The notes under the pieces are model-generated. The model ran no database searches and was not told the DNA's origin. It saw only the letters and a program-made list of their open reading frames with translations. Shown here piece by piece: positions 18,549 to 26,740 of a stretch of 64,000 nucleotides of DNA (positions within the stretch are counted from its first letter, which is position 1; each line of letters starts with the position of its first letter). The stretch spans positions 93,891 to 157,890 of the forward strand of contig NZ_CP118263.1 in NCBI RefSeq assembly GCF_013337045.2, in the 5' to 3' direction. The translations under genes and the position numbers were made by a program. Origin of the DNA: Agrobacterium vitis. Its GTDB lineage: Bacteria > Pseudomonadota > Alphaproteobacteria > Rhizobiales > Rhizobiaceae.

Positions 18549-19253
18549 TCTGCGTATCCTGTTACAAGTATTGCACGTTTTATAAATTGCTATTAATGAA
18601 TCTTGATGTTTTAACAACGAATATGATGGTGTAAATAAAATTTCTGTAATTCTATTAACTTCCATTATGTTGAAGTGCGCAGTAATATGTTGAGGTATAG
18701 TTAAAATATCAACTGTCGCGTTTATTGAAATGGTAATATTATTACAAATATAGAATATCTTTTATTTTGTCACAATGACAACGACTGCAAGAAGTAAATA
18801 ATAGACACCGTTGTTAAGGAATTGCTATCATATGTGCCTAACAATATGGACATATTTAAGTCAAATATGAAATAGTCGCCCTTATTTTGACGTCTCACCT
18901 AATCAACTATTACAAACGATTTCACTCTCTCGCCAGCAATGATGATTAATCAGCGCAGACAAGTGGCAGTAAAGCGCGGAAAAACGTCCTCAAGTGGCAT
19001 GAATAGCTGCCTCTATAGTGCTGATTTAGTCAGCCTTATTTTGACTTAAAGGCGCCTGCGTTGGTGACAAATTGCTTTCAAGGAAACAGCCGTGCCCCAC
19101 ACTTTGTTGAAAAACAAGTTGCCCTTTGGAGAGACGCTAAAGCCATTTGCTCTTCAATAAGGAATCTCGAGGAAGACAATATAACAGCCTGTGATGATAC
19201 ACTTCTCGAACCAAAAAAATATCAATTTGTATTCAAGATATCGCAAAACACTT
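18549..19253. promoter_or_regulatory. iaaM 3' end and ipt promoter region
   Basis: 705 AT-rich bases without a gene. AATAAA at 18634-18639 fits iaaM polyadenylation. ATATAAC at about 19179-19185 is a TATA-like box about 70 bases before the ipt ATG. In-frame ATGs at 19191 and 19194 precede ipt but their product does not resemble the Ipt N-terminus. Confidence 0.5.
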
Positions 19254-19973
19254 ATGGATCTCTGTCTAATTTTCGGTCCAACTTGTACAGGAAAGACATC
19301 GACCGCGATAGCTCTTGCCCAGCAAACCGGGCAGCCAGTCCTTTCTCTCGACCGGATCCAATGCTGTCCTCAACTGTCAACCGGAAGCGGACGACCAACA
19401 GTGGAAGAACTGAAGGGCACGACCCGTCTATACCTTGATGAGCAGCCTCTGGTGAAGGGTATCATCTCAGCCAAGCAAGCTCACGAGAGGCTGATCGCGG
19501 AGGTTTATAATAATGAGGCTCACGGTGGGCTTATTCTTGAGGGAGGATCTATCTCGTTGCTCAAGTGCATGGTGCAGAGCAGTTATTGGAGCAACGATTT
19601 TCGTTGGCGTATTATTCGCCACAAGTTAGCAGACGAGGAGACCTTCATCAAAGCGGCCAAGGCCAGAGTTAAGCAGATGTTGCGCCCCGCTGCAGGCCTT
19701 TCCATCATCCAAGAGCTGGTTCATCTTTGGAATCAGCCTCAACTGAGGCCCATACTGGAAGGGATCGATGGGTATCGATATGCTATGTTGTTTGCTAGCC
19801 AAAACCAGATTACACCCGATATGCTATTGCAGCTTGGCGCAGACATGGAGGATAAGTTGGTGGAAGGAATAGCCCAGGAGTATCTCAGGTATGCTCGCCT
19901 GCAGGAGCAGGAATTCCCTTCAATTAACGCAGTCGCTTTCGAAGGATTCGAGGGTCATCCGTTCGGAATGTAA
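19254..19973 (+). CDS. ipt: Isopentenyl (dimethylallyl) transferase, cytokinin synthesis
   Basis: Transfers the prenyl group of DMAPP or HMBDP to AMP, the committed step of cytokinin synthesis in the tumour. The 239-residue protein (usual length 240) starts [18 protein letters not shown]. The P-loop GPTCTGKT spans residues 8-15, and Asp33 in [11 protein letters not shown] is the conserved base. [14 protein letters not shown] and [20 protein letters not shown] are family blocks. The start ATG 19254 gives the standard N-terminus. The end is [11 protein letters not shown], one residue short of the usual FGMY. A second, diverged copy of its 3' coding part lies downstream at 20064-20112. Confidence 0.97.
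   Translation: MDLCLIFGPTCTGKTSTAIALAQQTGQPVLSLDRIQCCPQLSTGSGRPTVEELKGTTRLYLDEQPLVKGIISAKQAHERLIAEVYNNEAHGGLILEGGSISLLKCMVQSSYWSNDFRWRIIRHKLADEETFIKAAKARVKQMLRPAAGLSIIQELVHLWNQPQLRPILEGIDGYRYAMLFASQNQITPDMLLQLGADMEDKLVEGIAQEYLRYARLQEQEFPSINAVAFEGFEGHPFGM
19856..19904 (+). repeat. ipt 3' segment, copy 1 of direct repeat
   Basis: 49 bases within ipt, encoding [16 protein letters not shown], repeated at 20064-20112 with 5 mismatches by direct comparison. Confidence 0.85.
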
Positions 19974-20472
19974 TAGGATCTCCTGGCGCCCTGGGGATTC
20001 GCTATGTTTGCGATTGGCAACGACGAACAGCCCTATCCGATGAAGACAAAAATCGCAGAACGAGTTGGTGGAAGGGATAGCCCAAGAGTATCTCAGCTAT
20101 GCTCGGCTGCAACATCGCCGCTACGCAAAGCCAAAGATAGATCTATCTTTGCATAATAAAATACGATTAAGTATATTATGGAATGTTCGATTGGTATTCG
20201 TAGATGTTTTATTGTTCATGGGCGTGTTTCATTGTGTATTGTATTCTCATAGTTTTGAAACGAGACGTTTCATAAATAAAATTACGCACGACTAATAATA
20301 GTAATAATAATATGTGTTTGGGCCACAATTGCTGTATTTAGACCATATTAATTGCATTGCGAGAGACGAAAATGACGAATTTTATTTCGGTACTGGATGA
20401 TATTAGAAACATGAAAAACAACAAGATTCAAAGCACGCGTTGATAGATTAAGTTTTCTGGTAACCGCGACAC
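19974..20472. other. Interval between ipt and 6b
   Basis: Contains the ipt-like fragment at 20064-20112. It is otherwise AT-rich with AATAAA at 20155-20160 and 20275-20280 (plus strand, ipt side) and AATAAA on the minus strand at 20381-20386 (6b side). Gene 6a, which occupies this place in several other T-DNAs, is absent. Confidence 0.6.
20064..20112 (+). repeat. ipt 3' segment, copy 2 (pseudogene fragment)
   Basis: 44 of 49 bases match 19856-19904 inside ipt, in the same orientation. The frame still reads [16 protein letters not shown]. Weaker similarity reaches upstream to about 20000 (GCTATGTT). It is a leftover of a duplicated or recombined ipt gene and is not a functional gene. Confidence 0.8.
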
Positions 20473-21093
20473 CTAACGTGTGAGATGGCACGATCCCAAT
20501 GCGACAATGGGATAGTGAATGAGATCGGATAATTGGAACTCTCTCGTTTCCTCTTCCTCTTCCTCTTCCTCGTTTTCGATACCTTCGTTATCCTCTCCTT
20601 CCTCAACATAATTACCTTGCCTGGCGTACCAACCATAACCTTGACCGCGGATTACATCAGTCCTGATCCGTATGAACAACTGGCTCATCAGGATCGCTAA
20701 AAAAAAGCCGTTTGTACTCGGACCGTGGTGGTAATTAACGAAGCCTCCTTGACCGCAACTCTGTTGCAAGATTGCGTTCATTTCTTGTGGATCCAATAGC
20801 CATGGGGGCATTGCGGTAGCTACTGTCCCGAAGGCCGGAGAGTTGGACGGTAATAGGCGATTGAGACCACACAATTGCGCTGTTACTTCATCGACGTAAA
20901 CATAGGTGAGCCTCTGGTCTGAAAGGAGATACTCGTCATCGTACTCATTTGGGTTAACAACGGAGCGGTTAAAGTATACGAGTTGTGACAGGGTGGATCT
21001 GAAATCGGTACGAGCCTGGCGCAAGTGTTGACTCAACTCACTAACTCGTAGGATGCGTCTAAGATCGCGAACCTGCCAAGTAGGAACCGTCAT
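20473..21093 (-). CDS. 6b: Protein 6b (plast family oncoprotein)
   Basis: A 206-residue plant-expressed protein that alters growth and hormone responses. 6b proteins act in the nucleus and bind histones and small-RNA factors. Start ATG 21093 (MTVPTWQVRDLRRILRV) matches the family. An upstream frame extension to 21228 is ignored. Conserved blocks are FDDEY-like YDDEYLLSDQRLTYVYV, NLPSNS-like LLPSNSPAFGTVATAMPPWL, and GGFVNYHHGPSTNGFFLAI. The C-terminal third holds the acidic stretch typical of 6b (EEGEDNEGIENEEEEEEEE), coded by a CTCTTC-type repeat on the plus strand at about 20547-20575. The end LIHYPIVALGSCHLTR is the conserved C-terminus. Confidence 0.93.
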   Translation of the reverse strand: MTVPTWQVRDLRRILRVSELSQHLRQARTDFRSTLSQLVYFNRSVVNPNEYDDEYLLSDQRLTYVYVDEVTAQLCGLNRLLPSNSPAFGTVATAMPPWLLDPQEMNAILQQSCGQGGFVNYHHGPSTNGFFLAILMSQLFIRIRTDVIRGQGYGWYARQGNYVEEGEDNEGIENEEEEEEEETREFQLSDLIHYPIVALGSCHLTR

Positions 21094-21533
21094 TTCGTAT
21101 ATTGCCGATTTGCCGAGGGGCTGTGACAGAAATGGAGTGATGATTCGTGTTCTTATAGTGAATGGGCAAGCGATTGTGGCCGACTCGATAGCATTTTCAC
21201 GAGTGCACTTGGTAGCCTCGTCAGGCAATCAGCGCGCAATAGTCGCCGCATGTGGAAATATTTCTCCAATCAGGCGCATTTTTCGCAAAATGTGTCATAT
21301 TTTTTGTCTTTTTTGTCCCAAAAGTCGTGGATTGGGTAATTAGATCGCAGAATGTGGCAAATTCTACGCCGAACTGCTTTTTGACATTTACGCCCCAACT
21401 TTTTCTTCGGTGGACCACCGTCGGCACGAATTGTTTGTCTTTTTTAAAGAGCGCTTGGTGCAAATTTCAGATTTCAGAGAAGATATCTATTCCGTCTGAG
21501 GCAAGTTTTCTGCTTCTCAATTACAAGTTGGAA
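21094..21533. promoter_or_regulatory. Divergent promoter region of 6b and the gene 3-prime-like gene
   Basis: 440 bases without a supported gene. The plus-strand frame stays open upstream of 21534 (to 21252), but its product there is hydrophobic and unlike plast proteins. No strong TATA box is pinned down. Confidence 0.45.
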
Positions 21534-22229
21534 ATGGAATACAATCGTCCAATGTTCCGACCGAGATACGTCAAATTTGTATCTGATTCATCGTTGGGAG
21601 ATTTCCGTCTTAGGGAATCTAGGGACGCATATGTAGGGTTTATCAATAGTACATTAGCTAGTGCTCAGAAAGTGTTGGAGGAATCAATTCTAAAAGCTAA
21701 GGTTTGCGCAGCCGACGGGAGGTTATCGCATTTTTCTGAAGCGCCGTGTCTGCAGGGTCCTTCTTTTGACACCTTGTATTCAGTGCTTCCCGGCACTGAT
21801 TTGTGGTACGTCTACGGTAGTTCCGACCAAATTCATCGGTTTGTGGAGTGCGGAGAATTTTTGTGCACTACGGCTTCCAGATTTGTCGCCTGTACTGAAT
21901 CGCCTTACACCGACGGAGTGACATCCCAGACGATATGGAAATGGCACAACCAGATCTCACCTGGCTCTCGGCTTTCCCTGAAGGATGTGGAGGCGTTTTT
22001 CGCTTTCCTGCCGAATTTATCTTTTTTCAAGACGAACTATTCACTTCTCGAAATCCATGGCATGCATCAGCGCAAGTTTCTTGCCCCAATCCCAGGTTCA
22101 CGGTTTAGATGCGAAGTTGTCGCGTTTGGTGAGGCCTTTCCGCCGTCGCCTAAGCTCGTACCAGATGCGAAGATTGTCAGCGTTGAGAGGCTTTCTAAGT
22201 GGTCCTACGGTAGTTGTTTCCGGTGTTAG
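21534..22229 (+). CDS. RolB/plast-family T-DNA protein, gene 3-prime type
   Basis: A 231-residue protein from ATG 21534 (MEYNRPMFRPRYVKFVSD). It shows the plast-family layout: a mid-protein LWYVYGSSDQIHRFVECGEF (compare LMYVYCSFQEMRRYACERF in gene 5) and a C-terminal VEAFFAFLPNLSFFKTNYSL, then HQRKFLAPIPGSRFRCEVVA and FGEAF. It sits between 6b and the opine synthase gene, pointing toward it. In octopine T-DNA the corresponding place is held by gene 3-prime. The function of such proteins is poorly known; several alter plant growth. The in-frame upstream extension to 21252 is rejected because it adds 94 non-conserved residues. Family assignment is firm; the exact gene name is inferred from position. 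Confidence 0.75.
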   Translation: MEYNRPMFRPRYVKFVSDSSLGDFRLRESRDAYVGFINSTLASAQKVLEESILKAKVCAADGRLSHFSEAPCLQGPSFDTLYSVLPGTDLWYVYGSSDQIHRFVECGEFLCTTASRFVACTESPYTDGVTSQTIWKWHNQISPGSRLSLKDVEAFFAFLPNLSFFKTNYSLLEIHGMHQRKFLAPIPGSRFRCEVVAFGEAFPPSPKLVPDAKIVSVERLSKWSYGSCFRC

Positions 22230-22654
22230 ATTAGCGCAGAGTGTTGATTGCGGATGTGTATTGCTTTTCAAATATTAATGTTAACTGAATCTTGAGTGTG
22301 TTTTTAACGTTATATTATATCATGGGGTTTTTGTATTGTAATATAAAGTAATTCCGGATGTGATAATTAGTAGTTAAGAATGTCTGTGTGAGGTGATTTC
22401 CTCTAGGAAAAAATTTGCTTTTATACGAAATTAACATCCTCTATTTTGTTGCTAGATCAATATAGAAAACATAAAAATAACAAAGTCGAAAGCACAAAAA
22501 ACACATCTGATAAGAAAAAAACGCGTTACATATTACATGAATATGATAATTCAACAGAAAATATATTAGATGCATCGCAATACGGTGATAGGGGTGCGGC
22601 CTTATGGAACTTTATTACAGGAGGTTGGAACGAACTGCTTGGCGCACGTCTTCT
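22230..22654. other. Convergent 3' region of the gene 3-prime-like gene and nos
   Basis: AT-rich, no gene. On the minus strand GTAATAAAGTTCC at about 22609-22618 (AATAAA at 22611-22616) resembles the well-known nos 3' polyadenylation signal. An open frame at 22446-22778 (plus) is AT-rich and overlaps nos, so it is not called. Confidence 0.6.
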
Positions 22655-23893
22655 TTACTTCATCTTCTCGTCCTTAACAAATATGGTGGCACCAAAGCGG
22701 ATCAAGTCTCCTGACCTGAAGTTACCAATCACGCTGGATGTTTTGTCAGTTGGCGGAAAGTTTCCTTTTCCCGCATGAATAATATTGATGAACGCGCGGG
22801 TGAGGGGCATCTCGATTTTGGTAATAGTTGCAATTGCCGCGATATCCTCCAATGAGCATAATTCCTCAGAAAAATAACGATGTTCCATGTTGTCAGGGCA
22901 TGCATAATGCACGTTATGAGGTGATGGTGCGAGGCAATATTCCCTTAGGGTCGCATAATCAGTGCCATATTCATCGTTGCATTCCTGCAAGAGAGAATTG
23001 AGATGCAACCCACACGCTTTGGCAACCTTCCGGCGCTCTTGGTCTATCTGCTCTTGGACCTTGCAAACGTAAGTGTTGGATCCTTCACCATAAAAGAAAA
23101 AGCCCGTCTCGGCTCGTGGGGTTCGCTCGTCTAGTTCAAGAAGCCACTGCTCAGCTCTTTTGGTAAGGGAATTGACAGGGTCGCGCAGCCTTCCGATGTT
23201 CATGACAGCGGCAACCGCATGAGTGATATAGTTGGAAAAGAACAGCACCTGCAATGGTGGGATGGGGATGATCCTAGCCGTAAATAGCTGGGCGAAGATG
23301 ATCTTGATATCTTCGGGTAGATCGATGACGCCAACATCATTTCGATGAATTGGGAAACACGACAGTCCGAAAGAAGCTTTCATTTCCTTAATGTTGACCT
23401 TACATTTTTTTTTATCCGATAGCTTAGACGTTGTGGGCGAATTATCCGTCTCGAGTATTCGCTTGCATTGCAGTTGCCTCTCGTACTTCATGGAAAAGCC
23501 ATGGCCGCAGACGACGAGAATATCCTTTTCTGCGAGTTCACCGTTGAAGTTGGCGAGTTCACTGACGAAGCTGTCGTGAACGTCCGCACGGGTGACAATA
23601 ATCAGTAGATGGCTGGAGCGAATAACTGCGAGCAGATCATCAGAGGCTGAGACCGTAAATGAACCGTTGATCACTCCCTCGGTGGTGACGACTCCTTCAT
23701 TGGCTTTGATTGCTGAGATCGATCCTGGATGATCCGCTGGTGCCCACAGAGCCGTGGAAACGTGCCGAGAGGCGAACCAAGCCGCTAATGCAGTCCCAGC
23801 GTGACCAGAACCGAGGACCCCTACAGTCAAGGGAAGGGGATGATGACCTGCGGCGGGAACAGGTAGAGAAGTTGAGGATGAAGCGAGAGCCAT
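22655..23893 (-). CDS. nos: Nopaline synthase
   Basis: Condenses arginine and 2-oxoglutarate with NADPH to nopaline in the plant cell. The 412-residue protein closely matches known Nos (413 residues). The dinucleotide-binding VGVLGSGHAGTALAAWFASR is near residues 24-43, followed by HDSFVSELANFNGELAEKDI, KASFGLSCFPIHRNDVGVID, FFFYGEGSNTYVCKVQEQID and NMEHRYFSEELCSLEDIAA. This is the octopine/nopaline dehydrogenase fold. ATG 23893 gives the standard N-terminus; the longer frame to 24028 runs through the promoter. The noc/nox locus at 36805-53004 is the matching catabolic system. Confidence 0.97.
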   Translation of the reverse strand: MALASSSTSLPVPAAGHHPLPLTVGVLGSGHAGTALAAWFASRHVSTALWAPADHPGSISAIKANEGVVTTEGVINGSFTVSASDDLLAVIRSSHLLIIVTRADVHDSFVSELANFNGELAEKDILVVCGHGFSMKYERQLQCKRILETDNSPTTSKLSDKKKCKVNIKEMKASFGLSCFPIHRNDVGVIDLPEDIKIIFAQLFTARIIPIPPLQVLFFSNYITHAVAAVMNIGRLRDPVNSLTKRAEQWLLELDERTPRAETGFFFYGEGSNTYVCKVQEQIDQERRKVAKACGLHLNSLLQECNDEYGTDYATLREYCLAPSPHNVHYACPDNMEHRYFSEELCSLEDIAAIATITKIEMPLTRAFINIIHAGKGNFPPTDKTSSVIGNFRSGDLIRFGATIFVKDEKMK

Positions 23894-24060
23894 TGTCGAA
23901 TATTTTGGTTGAGAGAGAATATGAGATATCTGATTGAGTTCCGAAAGGAATTTATGTGGAACGTCAGTTGCGTTGTGGCAAGAAACTCTTGCTGGCTGAC
24001 AGTGATCTGAGGCGACTTTTGTACGCACAATAGTGGTTTCTGACGTATGTGCTTAGCTCA
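23894..24060 (-). promoter_or_regulatory. nos promoter
   Basis: Read on the minus strand this closely resembles the classical nos promoter. The upstream element TGAGCTAAGCACATACGTCAG lies at 24040-24060, the TATA-like CATAAATTCC at about 23949-23958, and the leader before the ATG is CTCTCTCAACC. The element around TACGTCAG corresponds to the as-1/ocs-type activating sequence. Confidence 0.9.
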
Positions 24061-24234
24061 TTAAAGCTCTAGCAGCCGGCGGCTGAGTGACTCCTTCAAC
24101 TTTAAAGTTCAATCCATCCCAAAATTAAAACGGCTTGTCCAACGTCATCGCCCGGGTCAATAGCGTGGCTGCCTTAAATTTTGCGCTCCTGATCTGTTCG
24201 TCATTTTCCGTAATCAATTGTAAATATCAGCGTT

Positions 24235-24259
24235 TGACAGGATATATTGGCGGGTAAAC
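24235..24259 (+). repeat. T-DNA right border, 25-bp repeat
   Basis: The repeat begins TGACAGGATATATTGG and ends GGGTAAAC. It equals the nopaline-type right border as I remember it, and the following bases (CTAAGAGAAAAGAGC) also match the sequence next to the right border of pTiC58. It is in the same orientation as the left border. Transfer starts here and runs toward nos. Confidence 0.97.
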
Positions 24260-24289
24260 CTAAGAGAAAAGAGCATTTATTAGAATATT

Positions 24290-24300
24290 TGTATGTTTGT
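24290..24300 (+). promoter_or_regulatory. Overdrive-like transfer enhancer
   Basis: TGTATGTTTGT equals 11 bases of the octopine-type overdrive core. It lies 30 bases outside the right border, the usual place. A related CGTTTGTTTGTGCGTGC lies at about 24329-24345. VirC1 binds such sequences and raises T-strand formation. Confidence 0.6.
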
Positions 24301-24397
24301 AAGGGCGTGAAAGACTCACTCGATCGTTCGTTTGTTTGTGCGTGCCCCATAGAGCCCGTTCTGGATGCTTGACGGTCGACGCGCTATTGGCGTCTCT

Positions 24398-24853
24398 TCA
24401 ACTTGCCAAAGTTCGGAAAGCCTGACGACGCAATACCGCTCGAACGTTTTCACCATCAGAGTCAACCTTATGCAGCCTGAACGGTCGCACGCGCGCAAAA
24501 CCATGGTAGACGGCTGTCTCCACCGCTGCGACCGGCGAAATCTGGTAGGCTGATCCAGCCAGCTGAATTTTTCCACCTTCGATACGGTTGCTGAACGGGG
24601 CAAGGATCCCATTCCTCACGCCATTCTGCGATTGCAGCTCTTCGATATCCCGATAGCCGTCGACGATACTTTCGCCTTCCTGTCCATCGGCACTGACAGT
24701 TCGCCAATCGAGAAGTGTCGCCCCGACCAATGCAATCCGGGCTCGATAACCGCGACCGGGGACCTCTATCGCATCGATGCCGGATACCATTGTCGTCAAG
24801 ACCGATGTTAGGTCCGGGTTGTTCTTTGTGCCGAGCAATCTTCTCTCTCTCAT
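24398..24853 (-). pseudogene. Aldose 1-epimerase (GalM-like) remnant
   Basis: The minus-strand frame contains GYRARIALVGATLLDWRTV, then ESIVDGYRDIEELQSQNGVR, NGILAPFSNRIEGGKIQLAG and YHGFARVRPFR. This matches the N-terminal third of aldose 1-epimerases (NGxxNGxxAPxxNRI, then the HG of HGFxRxxPF). It stops at 24398, about 150 residues in, where ~300 would be expected, close to the right border. The C-terminal part was lost at the T-DNA junction. It is the last gene of the minus-strand run that starts at accR. The start is uncertain (24853 or 24790). Confidence 0.65.
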
Positions 24854-24890
24854 ATTAGTGGCTAACCAGGAGACCTTGAATTTTTCTCCG

Positions 24891-26540
24891 CTACCGGTCG
24901 ATCCTAGTAAGGAGGCGACTTTCGCCGAGAAGCCCCTGCTCATCCATGATCGGATGGGCGACCGACGTTATGTGCGCGTTGATCCGTTTGAGGTCGCGCA
25001 AAATGTCGAGATGCAGGGAGCTTGTCTGGAGACTTTCGACGCGACCGGCCCGGAGACGCTCAAGATGGCGCTCCGCCGATCGCTTCTCCATCCTGCGCAC
25101 ATCGATCTTTCGCTCCATCAGCTGTCGCGCAAGACCCGCATCACGGGTCATCAGGATAGTCTGAGCGATACGGAGATTATCGATGGTGAGTTGGAACAGC
25201 TGCTGCAGTTCAGCAAATCCATCCTCGGAGAAATTCAGGCCCTGACCAACCTTTTTAGTCACTTCAGGCAATAGGCCTTTTTCGATGATGTCGCCGATAT
25301 GTTCGAGGTTAATCGCGTAGTCGATTATGACAATCGACCGCCGGCCCTCCTCGTCAGATAATCCATTGCGGCCAAGCTTGGATAGATAGACCTTGATCTC
25401 CTGTTGTATTCGGTCGACCTGGCGCTCAAGCGCGGGAAGCTCAGTCAAACCCGCAGCATCATTCTGTTCGAAGGCGTTGGAAGCCCGCAACAACATTTTT
25501 TCAACGAGATCGCCGACGCCCAGCACCTCCCGCGCCGCGCTGGTGAGCGCAACGAGCGGCGTCGAAAGTTCATCCTGATCGAGGAATTTCGGTCCGTTTT
25601 CCGGCTGGATCCTGTCCGGGATGATTTTTGCCATCCGGGCTGATAGAAAGCGCGAGCACGGCCAGGCTATAGCGGCCAAAGCAATATTAAAGGCAAGATG
25701 GGCATCAACGGGAAGCTTTGACGCGGGTAGCGGCAGAAGTGATAGTAAATTTGCAAACTGCTCAGCGAATGGAAGGGTCAGGAGACAGCCGATCCCTCGA
25801 ACAATTAGGTTTCCAAGCGCTACGCGTTTGGCTGCGGCCGAACCTGACAGAGTGGCAATCACCGGCGGGATCGCACCTCCCAGATTCGCGCCGAGAATGA
25901 GCGCGACAGTCAGGCCACCTGAAAGCATCCCGGTTGAGGCCAATGACAGAACAAGGATGACGGCCGCTAGGCTAGATGACGAAATGAATGCGATGGCCGC
26001 GGAAAGCAGCATTGCGACCGGCAAGGCATTGTCGAGTAGGCCGATAAAAGCTGCAAGCGCCCGCGAATGTCGAAGTGGTTCCGTCGCGCTACTGAGCAAA
26101 TGAAGAGATAGCAGCATGATTGCGACGCCGATCAAAGCCGCGCCGGCGCCTTGGCGTGGGACTGACCTACTCCGATGGAGTACGATTCCAGCCGAAAGCA
26201 GCAGTGGGGATACCCATTCGATCCCGGTCGCAACAATCCATGCCGTGACGGCTGTTCCGATGTTCGCACCGAGGAGCACGACTTGCGCCATCCGCGGCTT
26301 GATCAGTTCGCGCTCGACAAAGGAAGAAACCATGAGAGCCGTTGCGGTCGAACTTTGCAACGCGACTGTCGCAAGGAAACCCGAGAGCAGGGAGCGCAGG
26401 CTCGTGCGCGTGCCTGTCGCAAGTCCCGTTCTCAACCTTGCTCCGAGCGCGCGCGTGGCGCCGTCCTTTACCAATGACAGGCCGAACAGCAAAAGCGCGA
26501 TAGCGCCGAACAGATTGATCATGACGAGCGTAGAGCCCAA
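24891..26540 (-). CDS. Na/phosphate cotransporter-like membrane protein with PhoU-like domain
   Basis: A 549-residue inner-membrane protein of the Na/Pi-cotransporter II (NptA/YjbB) family. Residues ~1-310 hold two inverted repeats with the family's Gln-Ser-Ser motif (ATVALQSSTATALM near residue 60, and the second copy around FISSSSLAAVILVLSLAS). Residues ~340-540 are a helical PhoU-like regulatory domain. YjbB-type proteins can export phosphate. Start: a TTG at 26540 follows GAGGGG by 8 bases; ATG 26522 is the alternative but has no Shine-Dalgarno. It lies downstream of the acc genes. Phosphate is released when agrocinopine is broken down, so a role in phosphate balance is a reasonable inference, not shown. 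Confidence 0.85.
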   Translation of the reverse strand: MGSTLVMINLFGAIALLLFGLSLVKDGATRALGARLRTGLATGTRTSLRSLLSGFLATVALQSSTATALMVSSFVERELIKPRMAQVVLLGANIGTAVTAWIVATGIEWVSPLLLSAGIVLHRSRSVPRQGAGAALIGVAIMLLSLHLLSSATEPLRHSRALAAFIGLLDNALPVAMLLSAAIAFISSSSLAAVILVLSLASTGMLSGGLTVALILGANLGGAIPPVIATLSGSAAAKRVALGNLIVRGIGCLLTLPFAEQFANLLSLLPLPASKLPVDAHLAFNIALAAIAWPCSRFLSARMAKIIPDRIQPENGPKFLDQDELSTPLVALTSAAREVLGVGDLVEKMLLRASNAFEQNDAAGLTELPALERQVDRIQQEIKVYLSKLGRNGLSDEEGRRSIVIIDYAINLEHIGDIIEKGLLPEVTKKVGQGLNFSEDGFAELQQLFQLTIDNLRIAQTILMTRDAGLARQLMERKIDVRRMEKRSAERHLERLRAGRVESLQTSSLHLDILRDLKRINAHITSVAHPIMDEQGLLGESRLLTRIDR

Positions 26541-26740
26541 CAGTTAATCCCCTCTTTCGGTTTGACGGGACCCATGGTCATATGTGCGATCCCCTGACGC
26601 CGAAGGGGAACCGCACCGAGCAAACATGTGGTGGACAGCGCGGGAGGAACGCCGTCCACCAACATCCTGTCGCTCTCGCCGCTTCGACAGGACTGAAATC
26701 ATGGCTCCTCCATCGATGAGCTGTAGTCTGGGCGTCTCCC

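Larger units (their letters stand above)
11278..24259. mobile_element. T-DNA, 12,982 bp from left to right border
   Basis: The segment lies between the two 25-bp borders in direct orientation. Its genes (acs, 5, iaaH, iaaM, ipt, 6b, a gene 3-prime-like gene, nos) are those transferred to plants. Intergenic parts are AT-rich with TATA-like boxes and AATAAA signals, unlike the flanking bacterial DNA. Genes 6a, 7 and the left-end a-e genes known from some other T-DNAs are not seen. Confidence 0.95.

Noticed and set aside
20065..20295. Separate small gene after ipt
   Set aside because: Only its first part resembles ipt and the rest is AT-rich random sequence; treated as a duplicated fragment.
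21252..21533. N-terminal extension of the gene at 21534
   Set aside because: Adds 94 hydrophobic residues with no likeness to plast proteins; ATG 21534 gives normal length.
22446..22778. 110-residue plus-strand frame between the plast gene and nos
   Set aside because: Lysine/asparagine-rich translation of AT-rich DNA, overlapping the nos 3' end.
23894..24028. N-terminal extension of nos
   Set aside because: The region is the nos promoter and leader; the family starts at the ATG at 23893.
24260..24397. A second T-DNA border to the right
   Set aside because: No further CAGGATATAT-type core was noticed outside 11278-11302 and 24235-24259.
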